Below are positions 19,323 through 29,055 of a DNA stretch of 35,727 nt, piece after piece (the stretch's first letter is position 1; every line of letters starts with the position of its first letter). A program made the translations under genes and the position numbers. The notes under the pieces are model-generated. The model had not been told where the DNA came from, made no database searches, and saw only the letters and a program-made list of their open reading frames with translations. Origin of the DNA: Bacilli bacterium. GTDB lineage: Bacteria; Bacillota_I; Bacilli_A; RF39; UBA660. The DNA is taken from positions 1 to 35,727 of the forward strand of contig JAEETF010000030.1 in the NCBI GenBank assembly GCA_016290195.1. Direction: 5' to 3'.

Positions 19323-20432
19323 ATATTCATTAATTATTATATTTGATTTTAAATTATAAATCTCTGTAACTCTTTTTTCAATTAATAATTGTTCAAATTC
19401 TTGTTTTCCAAGTTTAGAAATAATAGGAATACTTACGTTTTTCTTTATTTTATTTAAATATTTTTGCCCATTATTATTAAAGCCTAAAATACGAATATAT
19501 TCTATTTTTTTATTTCTATTTGCTTCTTCTTTTGTAAATGAACAAAGTATATGAATAAACATTCTACATATTTTATTATAAGTATATCTTTTTGTTTTAA
19601 TTACTTTAATTAAATCATCAATATTATTACATTTAGAAATATATTTTAAAATTCTATTTTCAATACCTTCATCGACAGTTTGATACTTATTTATGTTTTC
19701 TTTTTCACATAATATTTTATATTTTAATAAATCAAAATAATTATTTAAATCAATATATTTTAAATTTAAATCAGATATATCTTTAGGTACAAAATCACTT
19801 ATATTTTTATTTTCTTTAATTAGATTTCTAATAGCAGTACCACTAATAATACTATTATCAGAGTTTAATGAATGATAATCATTAGTTCTTTTTATACTAA
19901 TAGCTTCTATATTAGAATTCAAATGTTTAATGGCTTTTATATAACTAATTCCAAGTAAATCGTTTGGTGTATTTATATTTTTATTTGTAAGTTTTGAAAT
20001 AGCTTTAGAAATAGCTGTTGGATAGTTAATACCTTGATCTAAGTATTCTTTTAATAAATTATTATATTTAGTACTATCTTGAATAGTAGCGATTTTTTTT
20101 AAAGTTTCTATATTATTAATCTCACTACCAAATACTAATGTATCAATATTTAATGTATTTAATATTTGAATAGCTCCACTAGCAAATATATCTGCACTTT
20201 GTGTAGCAAAAACAAATGGTAATTCAACTATTAAATCAATGTTATGATTTAATGATGAGTTAATTTTATCTAATTTATTTAAAATATTAATTTCACCACG
20301 CTGTGAAAAATATCCATTTGTAACTAATATAATAATACTATCAGGAAACATTTCCTTAATCTTATTTATATGGTATATATGACCATTGTGAAGAGGATTA
20401 TATTCACAAATAATACCAATTATTTTAGTCAT
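19299..20432 (-). CDS. tmcAL: Nucleotidyltransferase YlbM / tRNA(Met) cytidine acetate ligase family
   Basis: IIGIICEYNPLHNGHIYHI, VTNGYFSQRGE, VELPFVFATQSADIFASGAI, ISGTAIR; next to yceD-rpmF. Confidence 0.92.
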   Translation of the reverse strand: MTKIIGIICEYNPLHNGHIYHINKIKEMFPDSIIILVTNGYFSQRGEINILNKLDKINSSLNHNIDLIVELPFVFATQSADIFASGAIQILNTLNIDTLVFGSEINNIETLKKIATIQDSTKYNNLLKEYLDQGINYPTAISKAISKLTNKNINTPNDLLGISYIKAIKHLNSNIEAISIKRTNDYHSLNSDNSIISGTAIRNLIKENKNISDFVPKDISDLNLKYIDLNNYFDLLKYKILCEKENINKYQTVDEGIENRILKYISKCNNIDDLIKVIKTKRYTYNKICRMFIHILCSFTKEEANRNKKIEYIRILGFNNNGQKYLNKIKKNVSIPIISKLGKQEFEQLLIEKRVTEIYNLKSNIIINEYKEIPIRK

Positions 20433-20519
20433 AGTATCACTTCCTGGTTAAATTATAACATTATAATAATTGGTTGTAAAATATGAAAGTATCATATATA
20501 ATAAAAACAGGTGATTATT

Positions 20520-21005
20520 ATGGAAATTGATATAACTGAATTAAATAATCGTATTAAAGATAGAATTAATATTGATTTAGAATATTCATTTTCAGAAGAA
20601 CAATTAAAAGGAACTGATATAAGAAAACTAGATGATTTAAAAATTAATGGTTATATAACTAAAGATGTATTAAATAATATATGTATTTTTTTAGAAGCAA
20701 ATGGGGAAATGATTCTTCCATGTTCTGTTACTCTTAAAGATGTTTTATATCCATTTAGTTTCAAAATTGATGGTATTTTAGAGGAAATAGAGTCTGAAAA
20801 CGAATATTTTTTAAAAAAAAGTGAAAATACTATTGATATTTTTCCAATAATATGGGAAAATATATTAATGGAAATTCCCATGAAAGTGGTAAGTGATGAA
20901 GCCAAAGATTATACTGCTGAAGGTAATGGTTGGAAATTAATTACTGAAGAAAACAGTCATGAGGAAATAAATCCTGCATTGGCAAAATTGAAAGATTTAC
21001 TTTAG
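20520..21005 (+). CDS. YceD family protein (DUF177)
   Basis: Position upstream of rpmF; C-terminal GNGWKLITEE...NPALAKLKDLL. Confidence 0.85.
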   Translation: MEIDITELNNRIKDRINIDLEYSFSEEQLKGTDIRKLDDLKINGYITKDVLNNICIFLEANGEMILPCSVTLKDVLYPFSFKIDGILEEIESENEYFLKKSENTIDIFPIIWENILMEIPMKVVSDEAKDYTAEGNGWKLITEENSHEEINPALAKLKDLL

Positions 21006-21020
21006 AAAGAGGTGGATAGT

Positions 21021-21203
21021 ATGGCTGTACCATTTAGAAAAGTTAGTAAAACTAGAGGAAGAATGCGTCGTACACATTATAAAATTACTGAAAATGAAAC
21101 AACAAAATGTCCAAAATGTGGTGCTGAAATAAGACCACATCGTGTATGTGCATCTTGTGGAACATATAAAGGTAAAGAAGTAATTAAAAAAGACGAAAAA
21201 TAA
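21021..21203 (+). CDS. rpmF: 50S ribosomal protein L32 (Zn-binding)
   Basis: MAVPFRKVSKTRGRMRRTHYKI...CPKCGAEIRPHRVCASCGTYKGKEVI. Confidence 0.97.
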   Translation: MAVPFRKVSKTRGRMRRTHYKITENETTKCPKCGAEIRPHRVCASCGTYKGKEVIKKDEK

Positions 21204-21227
21204 AAAGTTCATAGAACTTTTTTTTCT
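21202..21227 (+). terminator. Terminator after rpmF
   Basis: AAAAAGTTCATAGAACTTTTTTTT. Confidence 0.8.
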
Positions 21228-21283
21228 TTACAATTATATATAAAAAAGAGTATAATAAAAATATGGAAGCATAGAGGTGTTAT

Positions 21284-21682
21284 ATGAAAAATAAAGGATT
21301 TACCTTAGCAGAAGTATTAGGTGTGGTTGTAATATTAGGTTTATTAGTAATAGTTTCTTTCCCACCATTATTGAATCAATTAAAAAAATCAAAAAATACT
21401 TTAAGTGAAGCAGAATTAAAAATATTAGGTGAAGCTGCTGGCTTATATATAGATGATCATCTTAGTAATTATCCAACTGTTGAAGATAATGTTTATTGTA
21501 TTAGTCTTGATACACTTGTTAAAAATGGATATCTAAAATCACCAATTATTGATGCAACTACAAATGAAGAAATTAATGAAGTAAATAATGAAATTAGAGT
21601 TGTTATTAATGGTCAAAATGATTATTCATATGATTTAAGAGATAAAACAACAAGTGATAAATGTGTAGAAATTAGAGCTTAG
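21284..21682 (+). CDS. Type IV pilin-like / pseudopilin protein
   Basis: MKNKGFTLAEVLGVVVILGLLVIVSFP prepilin cleavage/methylation motif. Confidence 0.88.
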   Translation: MKNKGFTLAEVLGVVVILGLLVIVSFPPLLNQLKKSKNTLSEAELKILGEAAGLYIDDHLSNYPTVEDNVYCISLDTLVKNGYLKSPIIDATTNEEINEVNNEIRVVINGQNDYSYDLRDKTTSDKCVEIRA

Positions 21683-21693
21683 CTCTTTTTTTT
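21670..21693. terminator. Terminator between convergent genes
   Basis: AGAGCTTAGCTCTTTTTTTTTT. Confidence 0.7.
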
Positions 21694-22821
21694 TTATTCA
21701 TTTGTATATTTATTATTTTCAACAGTTATACTAAGTACAATACCCATCATAATCATATAACTTAGCAGACTAGAGCCACCATAACTAATAAAAGGTAAAG
21801 TAATACCAGTTATGGGTATTAGTCCAAATGTCATACCTATATTTTGAAGTTGTTGATAAAGGAGCATACCAATAATACCAGCAAGTATATATTTACTAGT
21901 ATTCTTTTTACTATTATTTGCAATAGCAATTATTTTTAAATCAAAAATAAGAATTAATATTAATAAAATACTAGAACCAACAAATCCAAAATTGCTAGCA
22001 TAAACTGCAAATATAAAATCTGTTTGAGGTTCTGGAAAATAAATAGGAGTATTATATAATCCATATCCTGTAAAACCACCAGAACTAATAGCTGTCAAAC
22101 CATTTTCAAGCTGGTAACCACTTTTATTTGACCAATCAAGTAAACGATCTACACGTAAGAAAAAACTAGAACCAAATAATTTAATAAATAAGTCTTTATT
22201 TGAAAAATAAATTATTAAAATAGTACCTATTATTATACCAACTATTAAGAATAGAAGGAAAAACCATCTATATCTAATTCCGCCAATAAAAAGCATAACA
22301 ATAGTTATAATAATGTATATTAATACTACTCCTGTATCTGGTTGCAAAAATGTTAAAATACTTGGTATTAATACTACAAACATTACTTTTAATAAAAAGA
22401 AAAATTCTTGAGAAATAGTAGGATTTTCATAATTTTCATTAAAGTCAGTAATCATTTTAGCATTTACAATAATTAATATAATTTTCATGAATTCACTAGG
22501 TTGAAATGTACCAATACCAGGTATAGTAAACCAACATTTTGCTTCATTAATGGTAGTTCCAAAGAATAATAATAGTATTAATAAAATAACTCCAATTATA
22601 TATAAAAACCAGGCATTTTTAAGTATAATATTATGTCCCTTTATTACAATAACTAATAGTAAAATAAAACCAACTATATACCAAATTATTTGTTTACTCA
22701 TTAAATAATTCATAGAATCAGGTAGTAGTTTTTGAGCACTACCAATTGTCATAATACTTATTATGGCAAACATTATTAATAAAATAAAAATAGTTTTATC
22801 AAATTTAATTAATTTCTGCAT
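21694..22821 (-). CDS. FtsW/RodA/SpoVE family peptidoglycan polymerase
   Basis: Multi-TM SEDS protein, TFQPSEFMKI, QPDTGVVLIYI, AISSGGFTGYGL, TDFIFAVYASNFGF, PFISYGGSSLL. Confidence 0.92.
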   Translation of the reverse strand: MQKLIKFDKTIFILLIMFAIISIMTIGSAQKLLPDSMNYLMSKQIIWYIVGFILLLVIVIKGHNIILKNAWFLYIIGVILLILLLFFGTTINEAKCWFTIPGIGTFQPSEFMKIILIIVNAKMITDFNENYENPTISQEFFFLLKVMFVVLIPSILTFLQPDTGVVLIYIIITIVMLFIGGIRYRWFFLLFLIVGIIIGTILIIYFSNKDLFIKLFGSSFFLRVDRLLDWSNKSGYQLENGLTAISSGGFTGYGLYNTPIYFPEPQTDFIFAVYASNFGFVGSSILLILILIFDLKIIAIANNSKKNTSKYILAGIIGMLLYQQLQNIGMTFGLIPITGITLPFISYGGSSLLSYMIMMGIVLSITVENNKYTNE

Positions 22822-22926
22822 AAAACCACCCCATTATTATCTTACACCAAATTACTATTTTATACAAATAAATTACAATTTGAAAAATAATTTAAAATAT
22901 AGTATAATATATTATAGGTGATTAAA

Positions 22927-23241
22927 ATGGAATATATACAATATATAATAATAATTGCAGTTACAGTTCTTTTAGCAATTGCAATTGTTAAATCTAAAAA
23001 GAAAGATTTTCATATTGAAGCAAATAAATTAGTAGAGTATTTAGGTGGAAAAGATAATATTATTAATTATGAGGTTAATAAATCACGTTTTATTGTTAAT
23101 TTACATAATACAGAAATAGTTGATAAAGATGCTATTCAAAAAATGGGTGCTCAAGGTATTGTAGAAATTGAAAATCAACTAAAGATTATTTTTGGTAGTG
23201 ATTCAACTCAGTTAAAGAAACATATAGATCAATTAAAATGA
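22927..23241 (+). CDS. Membrane-anchored PTS EIIB-like domain protein
   Basis: N-terminal TM then VEYLGGKDNIINYEVNKSRFIVNLHNTEIVDKDAIQKMGAQGIVEIENQLKIIFG, the glucose-family EIIB fold pattern. Confidence 0.75.
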   Translation: MEYIQYIIIIAVTVLLAIAIVKSKKKDFHIEANKLVEYLGGKDNIINYEVNKSRFIVNLHNTEIVDKDAIQKMGAQGIVEIENQLKIIFGSDSTQLKKHIDQLK

Positions 23242-23262
23242 CAAAATTTGTCATTTTTTTCA
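23237..23262 (+). terminator. Terminator
   Basis: AAATGACAAAATTTGTCATTTTTTTC. Confidence 0.75.
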
Positions 23263-23316
23263 TTTTTCGACAAAATTCTACATATTTATAATGTAGAATT
23301 TTTTTGAGGTGATATA

Positions 23317-24510
23317 ATGAATTTTCTATTAGTATTATTATTTTCATTTATTATTATTTTATTTCCATTATTAACTTATTTATTCTTTGTAGCATATAAT
23401 AAAAATATTGATTCTAAATTAAATAAATTTTATTTTGGATTAGCATTAATTACAATATATTATTTACAAATAAAGTACTTACAAATTAATTATGATAGTA
23501 GTGTAATTATAATAACTTTTATACCACTTTTAATAGCCATAATAAAAGATGATAAAATTAGTATATCTATTCTTATGATTATTCAAATATTAACGTTATA
23601 TATAATTTATAAATATAATATTTATTCTTTATTAATACTTCATTTAATAATTATAATAATATCTTTAGTAAGAAAAAACAAATTATTTCCAGTTATATAT
23701 TTTAGTATAATTAGTATATTTTTATTTATAGAATTAAGATATAATATTTTGCTATTAATATTTAATTATCTAGCTATTAATATACTTTATCTATTTATTG
23801 ATATATTTTTAAAAAAGGGTGATAAGATTATAAATTATCATATGTCTCTTAAAGAAATAGAACAAGAAAAACAAATACAACAATCATTATTTAAGATTGC
23901 TCATGAAATTAAAAACCCACTTGCTGTATGTAAAGGTTATTTTGATATGTTAGATTTAAATAATAAAAAACATATAGAAAAATATATTCCAGTTATTAAA
24001 GAAGAAATAGAACATTCTTTGTTAATATTACAAGATTTTTTATCAATAACTAAAATTAAAGTAGAAAAAGATATTATGGATATAAATATGTTAGTTGAAG
24101 AAGTAAATGATAATTTTAAACCATTATTTAAAAATAAAAAAATACATAATAATATAAAACTTATAGATGATGAAGTATATATTAATGGTGATTATAATCG
24201 TTTAAAACAAGTATTAATTAATATTGTTAAAAATAGTATAGAAGCATTAAATAAAGAAAATTCTAAAATAAATATTATGACTATGAAAAATAATAAATAT
24301 TTTCAAATAATTGTTGAAGATAATGGAGTAGGCATGGATGAAGAAGTAATAAAACACTTTTCTGAACCATTTTATACAACTAAACAAAATGGTACAGGTT
24401 TGGGTATTACTTTATCAAAAGAAATATTAAAAGAACATAATGCAACAATTACTTATAAATCAGAGAAAATGATTGGAACTAAAGTATTAATAAATATACC
24501 ATTGAACTAA
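23317..24510 (+). CDS. Membrane sensor histidine kinase (sporulation KinB-like architecture)
   Basis: Multi-TM N-terminus, H-box IAHEIKNPLAVCKGYFDML, N-box LINIVKNSIEAL, DNGVGMDEE, GTGLGITLSKEI. Confidence 0.9.
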   Translation: MNFLLVLLFSFIIILFPLLTYLFFVAYNKNIDSKLNKFYFGLALITIYYLQIKYLQINYDSSVIIITFIPLLIAIIKDDKISISILMIIQILTLYIIYKYNIYSLLILHLIIIIISLVRKNKLFPVIYFSIISIFLFIELRYNILLLIFNYLAINILYLFIDIFLKKGDKIINYHMSLKEIEQEKQIQQSLFKIAHEIKNPLAVCKGYFDMLDLNNKKHIEKYIPVIKEEIEHSLLILQDFLSITKIKVEKDIMDINMLVEEVNDNFKPLFKNKKIHNNIKLIDDEVYINGDYNRLKQVLINIVKNSIEALNKENSKINIMTMKNNKYFQIIVEDNGVGMDEEVIKHFSEPFYTTKQNGTGLGITLSKEILKEHNATITYKSEKMIGTKVLINIPLN

Positions 24511-24533
24511 AAAAGAGTACTTAGTACTCTTTA
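24510..24533. terminator. Bidirectional terminator
   Basis: AAAAAAGAGTACTTAGTACTCTTTAATTT. Confidence 0.7.
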
Positions 24534-27464
24534 ATTTGTTGTATTATTATTTGTATTACTATTGTTATTGTTGTTTGTATTTGTTTTAGCAACATAATTA
24601 ACAGTTCTTGTTAATACCTTTTCTTCACCTTTGTAAGTAACAACATATGTAATTGTATATGTATCAGTTTTATTTATATCAATTTCGCTAAAACTATTAA
24701 GTGACTTTTTATCAGATTTTCTAACAATAGTTATATCTGGATTTTTAGATGTAACTGCTGTTTTAGTAACATCTTTACCATTTTCTTTTATAGTTACTGA
24801 TTGATCAGTATATTTTTGACCAACAGTAATATCAATAGTTTCTTTACCAGCTAATTCTATTTCGATATAATCATCAGCTACATGTTTAACATTAACACTT
24901 TTACCATCACTCATATTTGCTTTAAAGATACTATAACAAGTCTTAACAATATATGTATAGTCAGTATCTTTTTTGTCATTATCAAATGATGTAGTAAATG
25001 TTTTATCTTTAGTAAATCCTAAGAATTCTTCACCACTAGATGTTTTTCTATAAACGTTATATCCAACTTCACCAATATATCCTTGATTATATTCTAAACG
25101 AGCATTTATTTCTTTTTGAAGAGTTCCTTCATCTTGGAATATACTAGATAATAGTTTTTTAATATATTCTGGGTTTATAGCATCAGGAGTAGCAATACCA
25201 TCCCAAGTAAGAACTACTTTTTTATTATCCTTAATTTCAGCTTTTAAATTACTTACATTATCAAGTTTTGAATATCTAGTAGATACTTCGGTTGGTTCTG
25301 TACCACGTTTAAATAATTCAGTAACTTTTAAATCATCAGGTGTAAATTCACTTGGAAGTTTAGCAGGATTAGTATCTCTTTCAACAGTAACAGAAACAAC
25401 ACTCGAAGGTCTATCAAATGGTATATCTTCTGTAAATATTCCTTCAGCAACAGCTTTGAAAATACGTGAGTTTTGACCACTACTAATAACATTGTAATAA
25501 TCTTCATAAACTTGGTCATAACCATACCATACAGCTATTGAATATTGTGGTGTAATACCAGCTACCCAAATATCATTAACAGCATTATTTGGAAGATTAT
25601 ACTCATCAAATATTGCTTGTGGGAAATTAGATGTACCAGTTTTGGCACCAAATGTTACACCATTAACGTATGAATAACGTCCAAGTGCAGAACCAGCGGT
25701 TGAAACTAATACACTTGAAATCATATAAGCGGTATCTTCTCCCATAGCTCTTGTTTTTTGTACTTTTCTATTATATACTTCACCAGAATCACGGAATACT
25801 ATTTTAGTGAAACTATAAGGTTTAATATAGTAACCACCATTAGCAAATGCTGCATAAGCTGCTGCAAGCGATAATGGACATTCTCCTTCATATCCACCTA
25901 AGGCATGTGATTCATATAAACCATCTTTATCATCAGGGGAAAGACCTAAACCTCTAACAAATTGATCAATATTATCACGATTATTAGCTTGGAAAGCTTT
26001 AAGAGCTGGAATATTCCAAGAACCCATTACAGCTTCTCTTAAAGTTAATATTCCATTATAAGTATAATTCCAATTATCAATTCTTAATCCACTACTATAA
26101 GCATGTGGTTCATCTCCAAAAAGGGTATATGTAGACCAGTTTTCAAATTCAATACCAGGACCATAATCATATAAAGGTTTAGCAGTAGAACCAATATGTT
26201 TTTTAATCATAGTAGCATAGTTATATTGACGAAGACCGTCATTATTTCTTTTACCACCAATTGCAACAATTGCACCAGTATTAACATCAACAACAGCAAT
26301 ACCTGCTTGAACACGATCATTTTGCCATTCATAAGTATTTCCAGTTACAGGACTTTCAACACCTTGCATAACACTATTAACATGATCTTGTTTTGTACGA
26401 TCCATAGTTGTCCAAATTTCCATTGGTGTGTCATATGGATCAATTTCTAATCCTTCTTCGGCATACATATCTATAACATCTTGAACAACCATATCAATAA
26501 ATTGTTGATACTCTCCACCTTGAGATTCATGTTCTTTAAGAATAAGTTTATCAATAGTCATTTCTCTAGCTATTAATCTTTCTTCTTCAGTAATGTATCC
26601 ATGATCTTCCATAAGTTGAAGAACAATTCTTCTTCTTTCTTCGGCAGCCTCAGGATCTAGATATGGGTCATAAGCATTAGGTGCTTGGAAAAGACCAGCA
26701 ATCATAGCAGCTTCAGCAAGGTTAACATCTTTAGCATGTTTTCCAAAATATGTTAAACAAGCTTGTTCAACACCATAAGCTCCATTATTAATAACTGTTG
26801 TTCCACCTAAGAAATTATAGTTAGCATAGAATTCAAATATTTCTTTTTTAGTATAATTTTTTTCAATTTTAAATATTGACATATAAATATCTGTAAATTT
26901 TCTTTTAATACCTTCTAAACCAGAAGCAGCTTTGTTGAATTTTTTATCGGTAACACTATTTTTAGATATTTGCATTGTAAGAGTAGAAGCACCACCGGCA
27001 TCTTGTCCCATTGCTTGTCCAAAACTTGCTTTAGCAAAACGAGGTAAATCAAAACCATTATGAATGAAAAATCTTGAGTCTTCAGTAGCTATAATTGCAT
27101 CTATTAAAACTTCTGCCATATCTTCAAAGGCAATTTTCTCACGTTTTTCATTTCCTATTTTAGCTATCATTTGCCCATTCGCATCATAAATAATAGTAGA
27201 TTCTTGTTGATATAGATTTTTAGGATCAAAATCAGGAGCATTTTTAATAATTGAAGCAATAAATATAATTCCTGCAGTTACAACAGCTAAAATCGCAATA
27301 ATAATTATAATAAGAAAAATTTTAAGCATCATCATTATATTATCTTTTTTGATTCTAAATTTTTTCTTTGTTTTAACCGCATTATTATTTGGGTTATCAA
27401 CATTAATTTTCTTTTCTTTTTTTGAACCCTTTTTAAATAGATTTTCCTTTTTTAATTTTTTCAT
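24531..27464 (-). CDS. Class A penicillin-binding protein (PBP1A) with C-terminal extension
   Basis: GT51: AIIATEDSRFFIHNGFD, GGASTLTMQISKN; transpeptidase: IGSTAKPLYDYG, GAKTGTSNFPQ; FN3-like and Asn-rich C-terminus. Confidence 0.94.
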   Translation of the reverse strand: MKKLKKENLFKKGSKKEKKINVDNPNNNAVKTKKKFRIKKDNIMMMLKIFLIIIIIAILAVVTAGIIFIASIIKNAPDFDPKNLYQQESTIIYDANGQMIAKIGNEKREKIAFEDMAEVLIDAIIATEDSRFFIHNGFDLPRFAKASFGQAMGQDAGGASTLTMQISKNSVTDKKFNKAASGLEGIKRKFTDIYMSIFKIEKNYTKKEIFEFYANYNFLGGTTVINNGAYGVEQACLTYFGKHAKDVNLAEAAMIAGLFQAPNAYDPYLDPEAAEERRRIVLQLMEDHGYITEEERLIAREMTIDKLILKEHESQGGEYQQFIDMVVQDVIDMYAEEGLEIDPYDTPMEIWTTMDRTKQDHVNSVMQGVESPVTGNTYEWQNDRVQAGIAVVDVNTGAIVAIGGKRNNDGLRQYNYATMIKKHIGSTAKPLYDYGPGIEFENWSTYTLFGDEPHAYSSGLRIDNWNYTYNGILTLREAVMGSWNIPALKAFQANNRDNIDQFVRGLGLSPDDKDGLYESHALGGYEGECPLSLAAAYAAFANGGYYIKPYSFTKIVFRDSGEVYNRKVQKTRAMGEDTAYMISSVLVSTAGSALGRYSYVNGVTFGAKTGTSNFPQAIFDEYNLPNNAVNDIWVAGITPQYSIAVWYGYDQVYEDYYNVISSGQNSRIFKAVAEGIFTEDIPFDRPSSVVSVTVERDTNPAKLPSEFTPDDLKVTELFKRGTEPTEVSTRYSKLDNVSNLKAEIKDNKKVVLTWDGIATPDAINPEYIKKLLSSIFQDEGTLQKEINARLEYNQGYIGEVGYNVYRKTSSGEEFLGFTKDKTFTTSFDNDKKDTDYTYIVKTCYSIFKANMSDGKSVNVKHVADDYIEIELAGKETIDITVGQKYTDQSVTIKENGKDVTKTAVTSKNPDITIVRKSDKKSLNSFSEIDINKTDTYTITYVVTYKGEEKVLTRTVNYVAKTNTNNNNNSNTNNNTTN

Positions 27465-28048
27465 ACAAACTCTCCTTTTTCAAAGTATATGATGTCAATT
27501 ATTCTTAAGTAATCAAGACGTGGATTAAATCTTTCTTGTAATATATATCCTTTATCTTCAAAATAAGATACAGGAATAGATTTTCTTGTATTTTTTTCTA
27601 GAAACTCTAATAAGTATTTAGCTTCTAAAAAATATGTAACATTTAAATTAGTAAATCTTACAATTAAAAAAGCAATACCACCATGATTTAAAACTTTTCT
27701 TAAATGTTCTATTTGATGATCATGAATATTTCTAAGAGGAAAATATTCAGTATTTAATGTTTCTTTTGCTTCAAAGTCAATATATTTACCATTATAGATA
27801 CCATTATAATCAGTAGTAGATGGAGTTTTGAAATAAGCTTCTTTAATTACTGCATCTTCTCTTGACTTAAAATCGACTTTAACAATAGTAACAGGAGTTG
27901 GTTTTTTATAAATGACAGCTCTATCTGTTACAAGGTAATAATTGTTTGTTTGATTTAAATCATCTTCTAAGTTCATACCTCTGTTCTTATAATTTACTTG
28001 ATTATTATATACTTTTGCTAGACCATTTGGGTATTTCACAAATATCAC
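27461..28048 (-). CDS. recU: Holliday junction resolvase RecU
   Basis: NRGMNLEDDLNQTNNYYLVTDRAVIYKKPTPVTIVKVDF, STTDYNGIYNGKYIDFEAKETLN, HQIEHLRKVLNHGGIAFLIVRF; overlaps PBP gene as in recU-ponA. Confidence 0.95.
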   Translation of the reverse strand: MIFVKYPNGLAKVYNNQVNYKNRGMNLEDDLNQTNNYYLVTDRAVIYKKPTPVTIVKVDFKSREDAVIKEAYFKTPSTTDYNGIYNGKYIDFEAKETLNTEYFPLRNIHDHQIEHLRKVLNHGGIAFLIVRFTNLNVTYFLEAKYLLEFLEKNTRKSIPVSYFEDKGYILQERFNPRLDYLRIIDIIYFEKGEFV

Positions 28049-28159
28049 CTTATCTTATTATACTATAATAAAAAAAATTTTTCTACAATTATTAGCTAGT
28101 TTTGTCGATTTGCAACATACTACTTAGAAAATATGTTAATTTATAACAGAGGTGATAAT

Positions 28160-28258
28160 GTGGATAGAAATTTTCATATACAAGTTATGCTTAATAATAT
28201 GATTAATGATGTACAATATGTCCAAAGGAACTACTTAATTCGAAAGAGAAGAAAGTAG
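28160..28258 (+). CDS. Possible small protein (32 aa)
   Basis: GTG start after AGAGGTGATA; VDRNFHIQVMLNNMINDVQYVQRNYLIRKRRK*. Confidence 0.3.
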   Translation: MDRNFHIQVMLNNMINDVQYVQRNYLIRKRRK

Positions 28259-28348
28259 TTTTATTTATTTTTATGACATATGTCACCAAACATTGACAAA
28301 AAGACAAAATTTTGAGAAAATATAGTATAGATAAAAAGAGGTGATGGT

Positions 28349-28675
28349 ATGTCTCAAGATAGAATTTTACTTACAACTAAAGATATTTTGGAAAAAGAAT
28401 TCAAAATAGATACAAGAGGTTATAGACCACAAGAAGTTGATAAGTTTTTGGATATTATTATTAGAGACTATGAAGAATTTAATCAAATTCTAAAAGAAGT
28501 TGAAGATGAAAAGAAAGAACTTGCTGAAGAAAATATAAGATTAAAACAAGATATGCGTATATTAAAAACAAAACTAGATGTTGTAAAAGATGGAAATACT
28601 GCAGAAATAAATAATGCTGATATTTTAAGAAGATTATCTAGTCTTGAAAAATTAGTTTATGGAAAAGAAGAATAA
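28349..28675 (+). CDS. gpsB: Cell division/cell cycle regulator GpsB (DivIVA-like)
   Basis: LTTKDILEKEFKIDTRGYRPQEVDKFLDIIIRDYEEF, C-terminal ILRRLSSLEKLVYG. Confidence 0.94.
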   Translation: MSQDRILLTTKDILEKEFKIDTRGYRPQEVDKFLDIIIRDYEEFNQILKEVEDEKKELAEENIRLKQDMRILKTKLDVVKDGNTAEINNADILRRLSSLEKLVYGKEE

Positions 28676-28677
28676 TA

Positions 28678-29020
28678 TTTTGACAAACGCTGCATTTTTC
28701 ATGATGTAGAGGAAAGTCCATGCTTGCACAGTCTGTGATGACTGTAGTTTTCGTGCGTAGGGAAAAAATAACCTACGGTAGTATGTAAATACTAACGGAA
28801 CTGAATAAACCTAAGTCTTTGATATGGTTTTAGTAGGTATAAAGTGCCATAGTGACGATGCTAAAGAGAAATTTTTAGAGTGGAACGCGGTAAACCCCTC
28901 GAGCAAGAAACCCAAATTTGGTAGGGGAACTAGTCCAAGAGAATCGAATTAAGGACTGGATGGGATATCCCATAGATAAATGTTTGTCGCCTTTTTAAGG
29001 AACAGAACATGGCTTATAAA
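28678..29020 (+). ncRNA. rnpB: RNase P RNA (type B)
   Basis: GAGGAAAGTCCATGCT near 5' end, AACGCGGTAAACCCCTCGAGCAAGAAACCCAAATTTGGTAGGGGAAC core, TGACAAAC/GTTTGTCG closing pair, ACAGAACATGGCTTAT near 3' end; follows gpsB as in Bacilli. Confidence 0.95.
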
Positions 29021-29055
29021 ATATTATTTTTTTTAATTTAAAAGAAAGTTGGTGT

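Noticed and set aside
20651-21212. Minus-strand ORFs antisense to yceD and rpmF
   Set aside because: Shadow ORFs opposite conserved genes; the Cys/Phe-rich protein at 20997..21212 is antisense L32.
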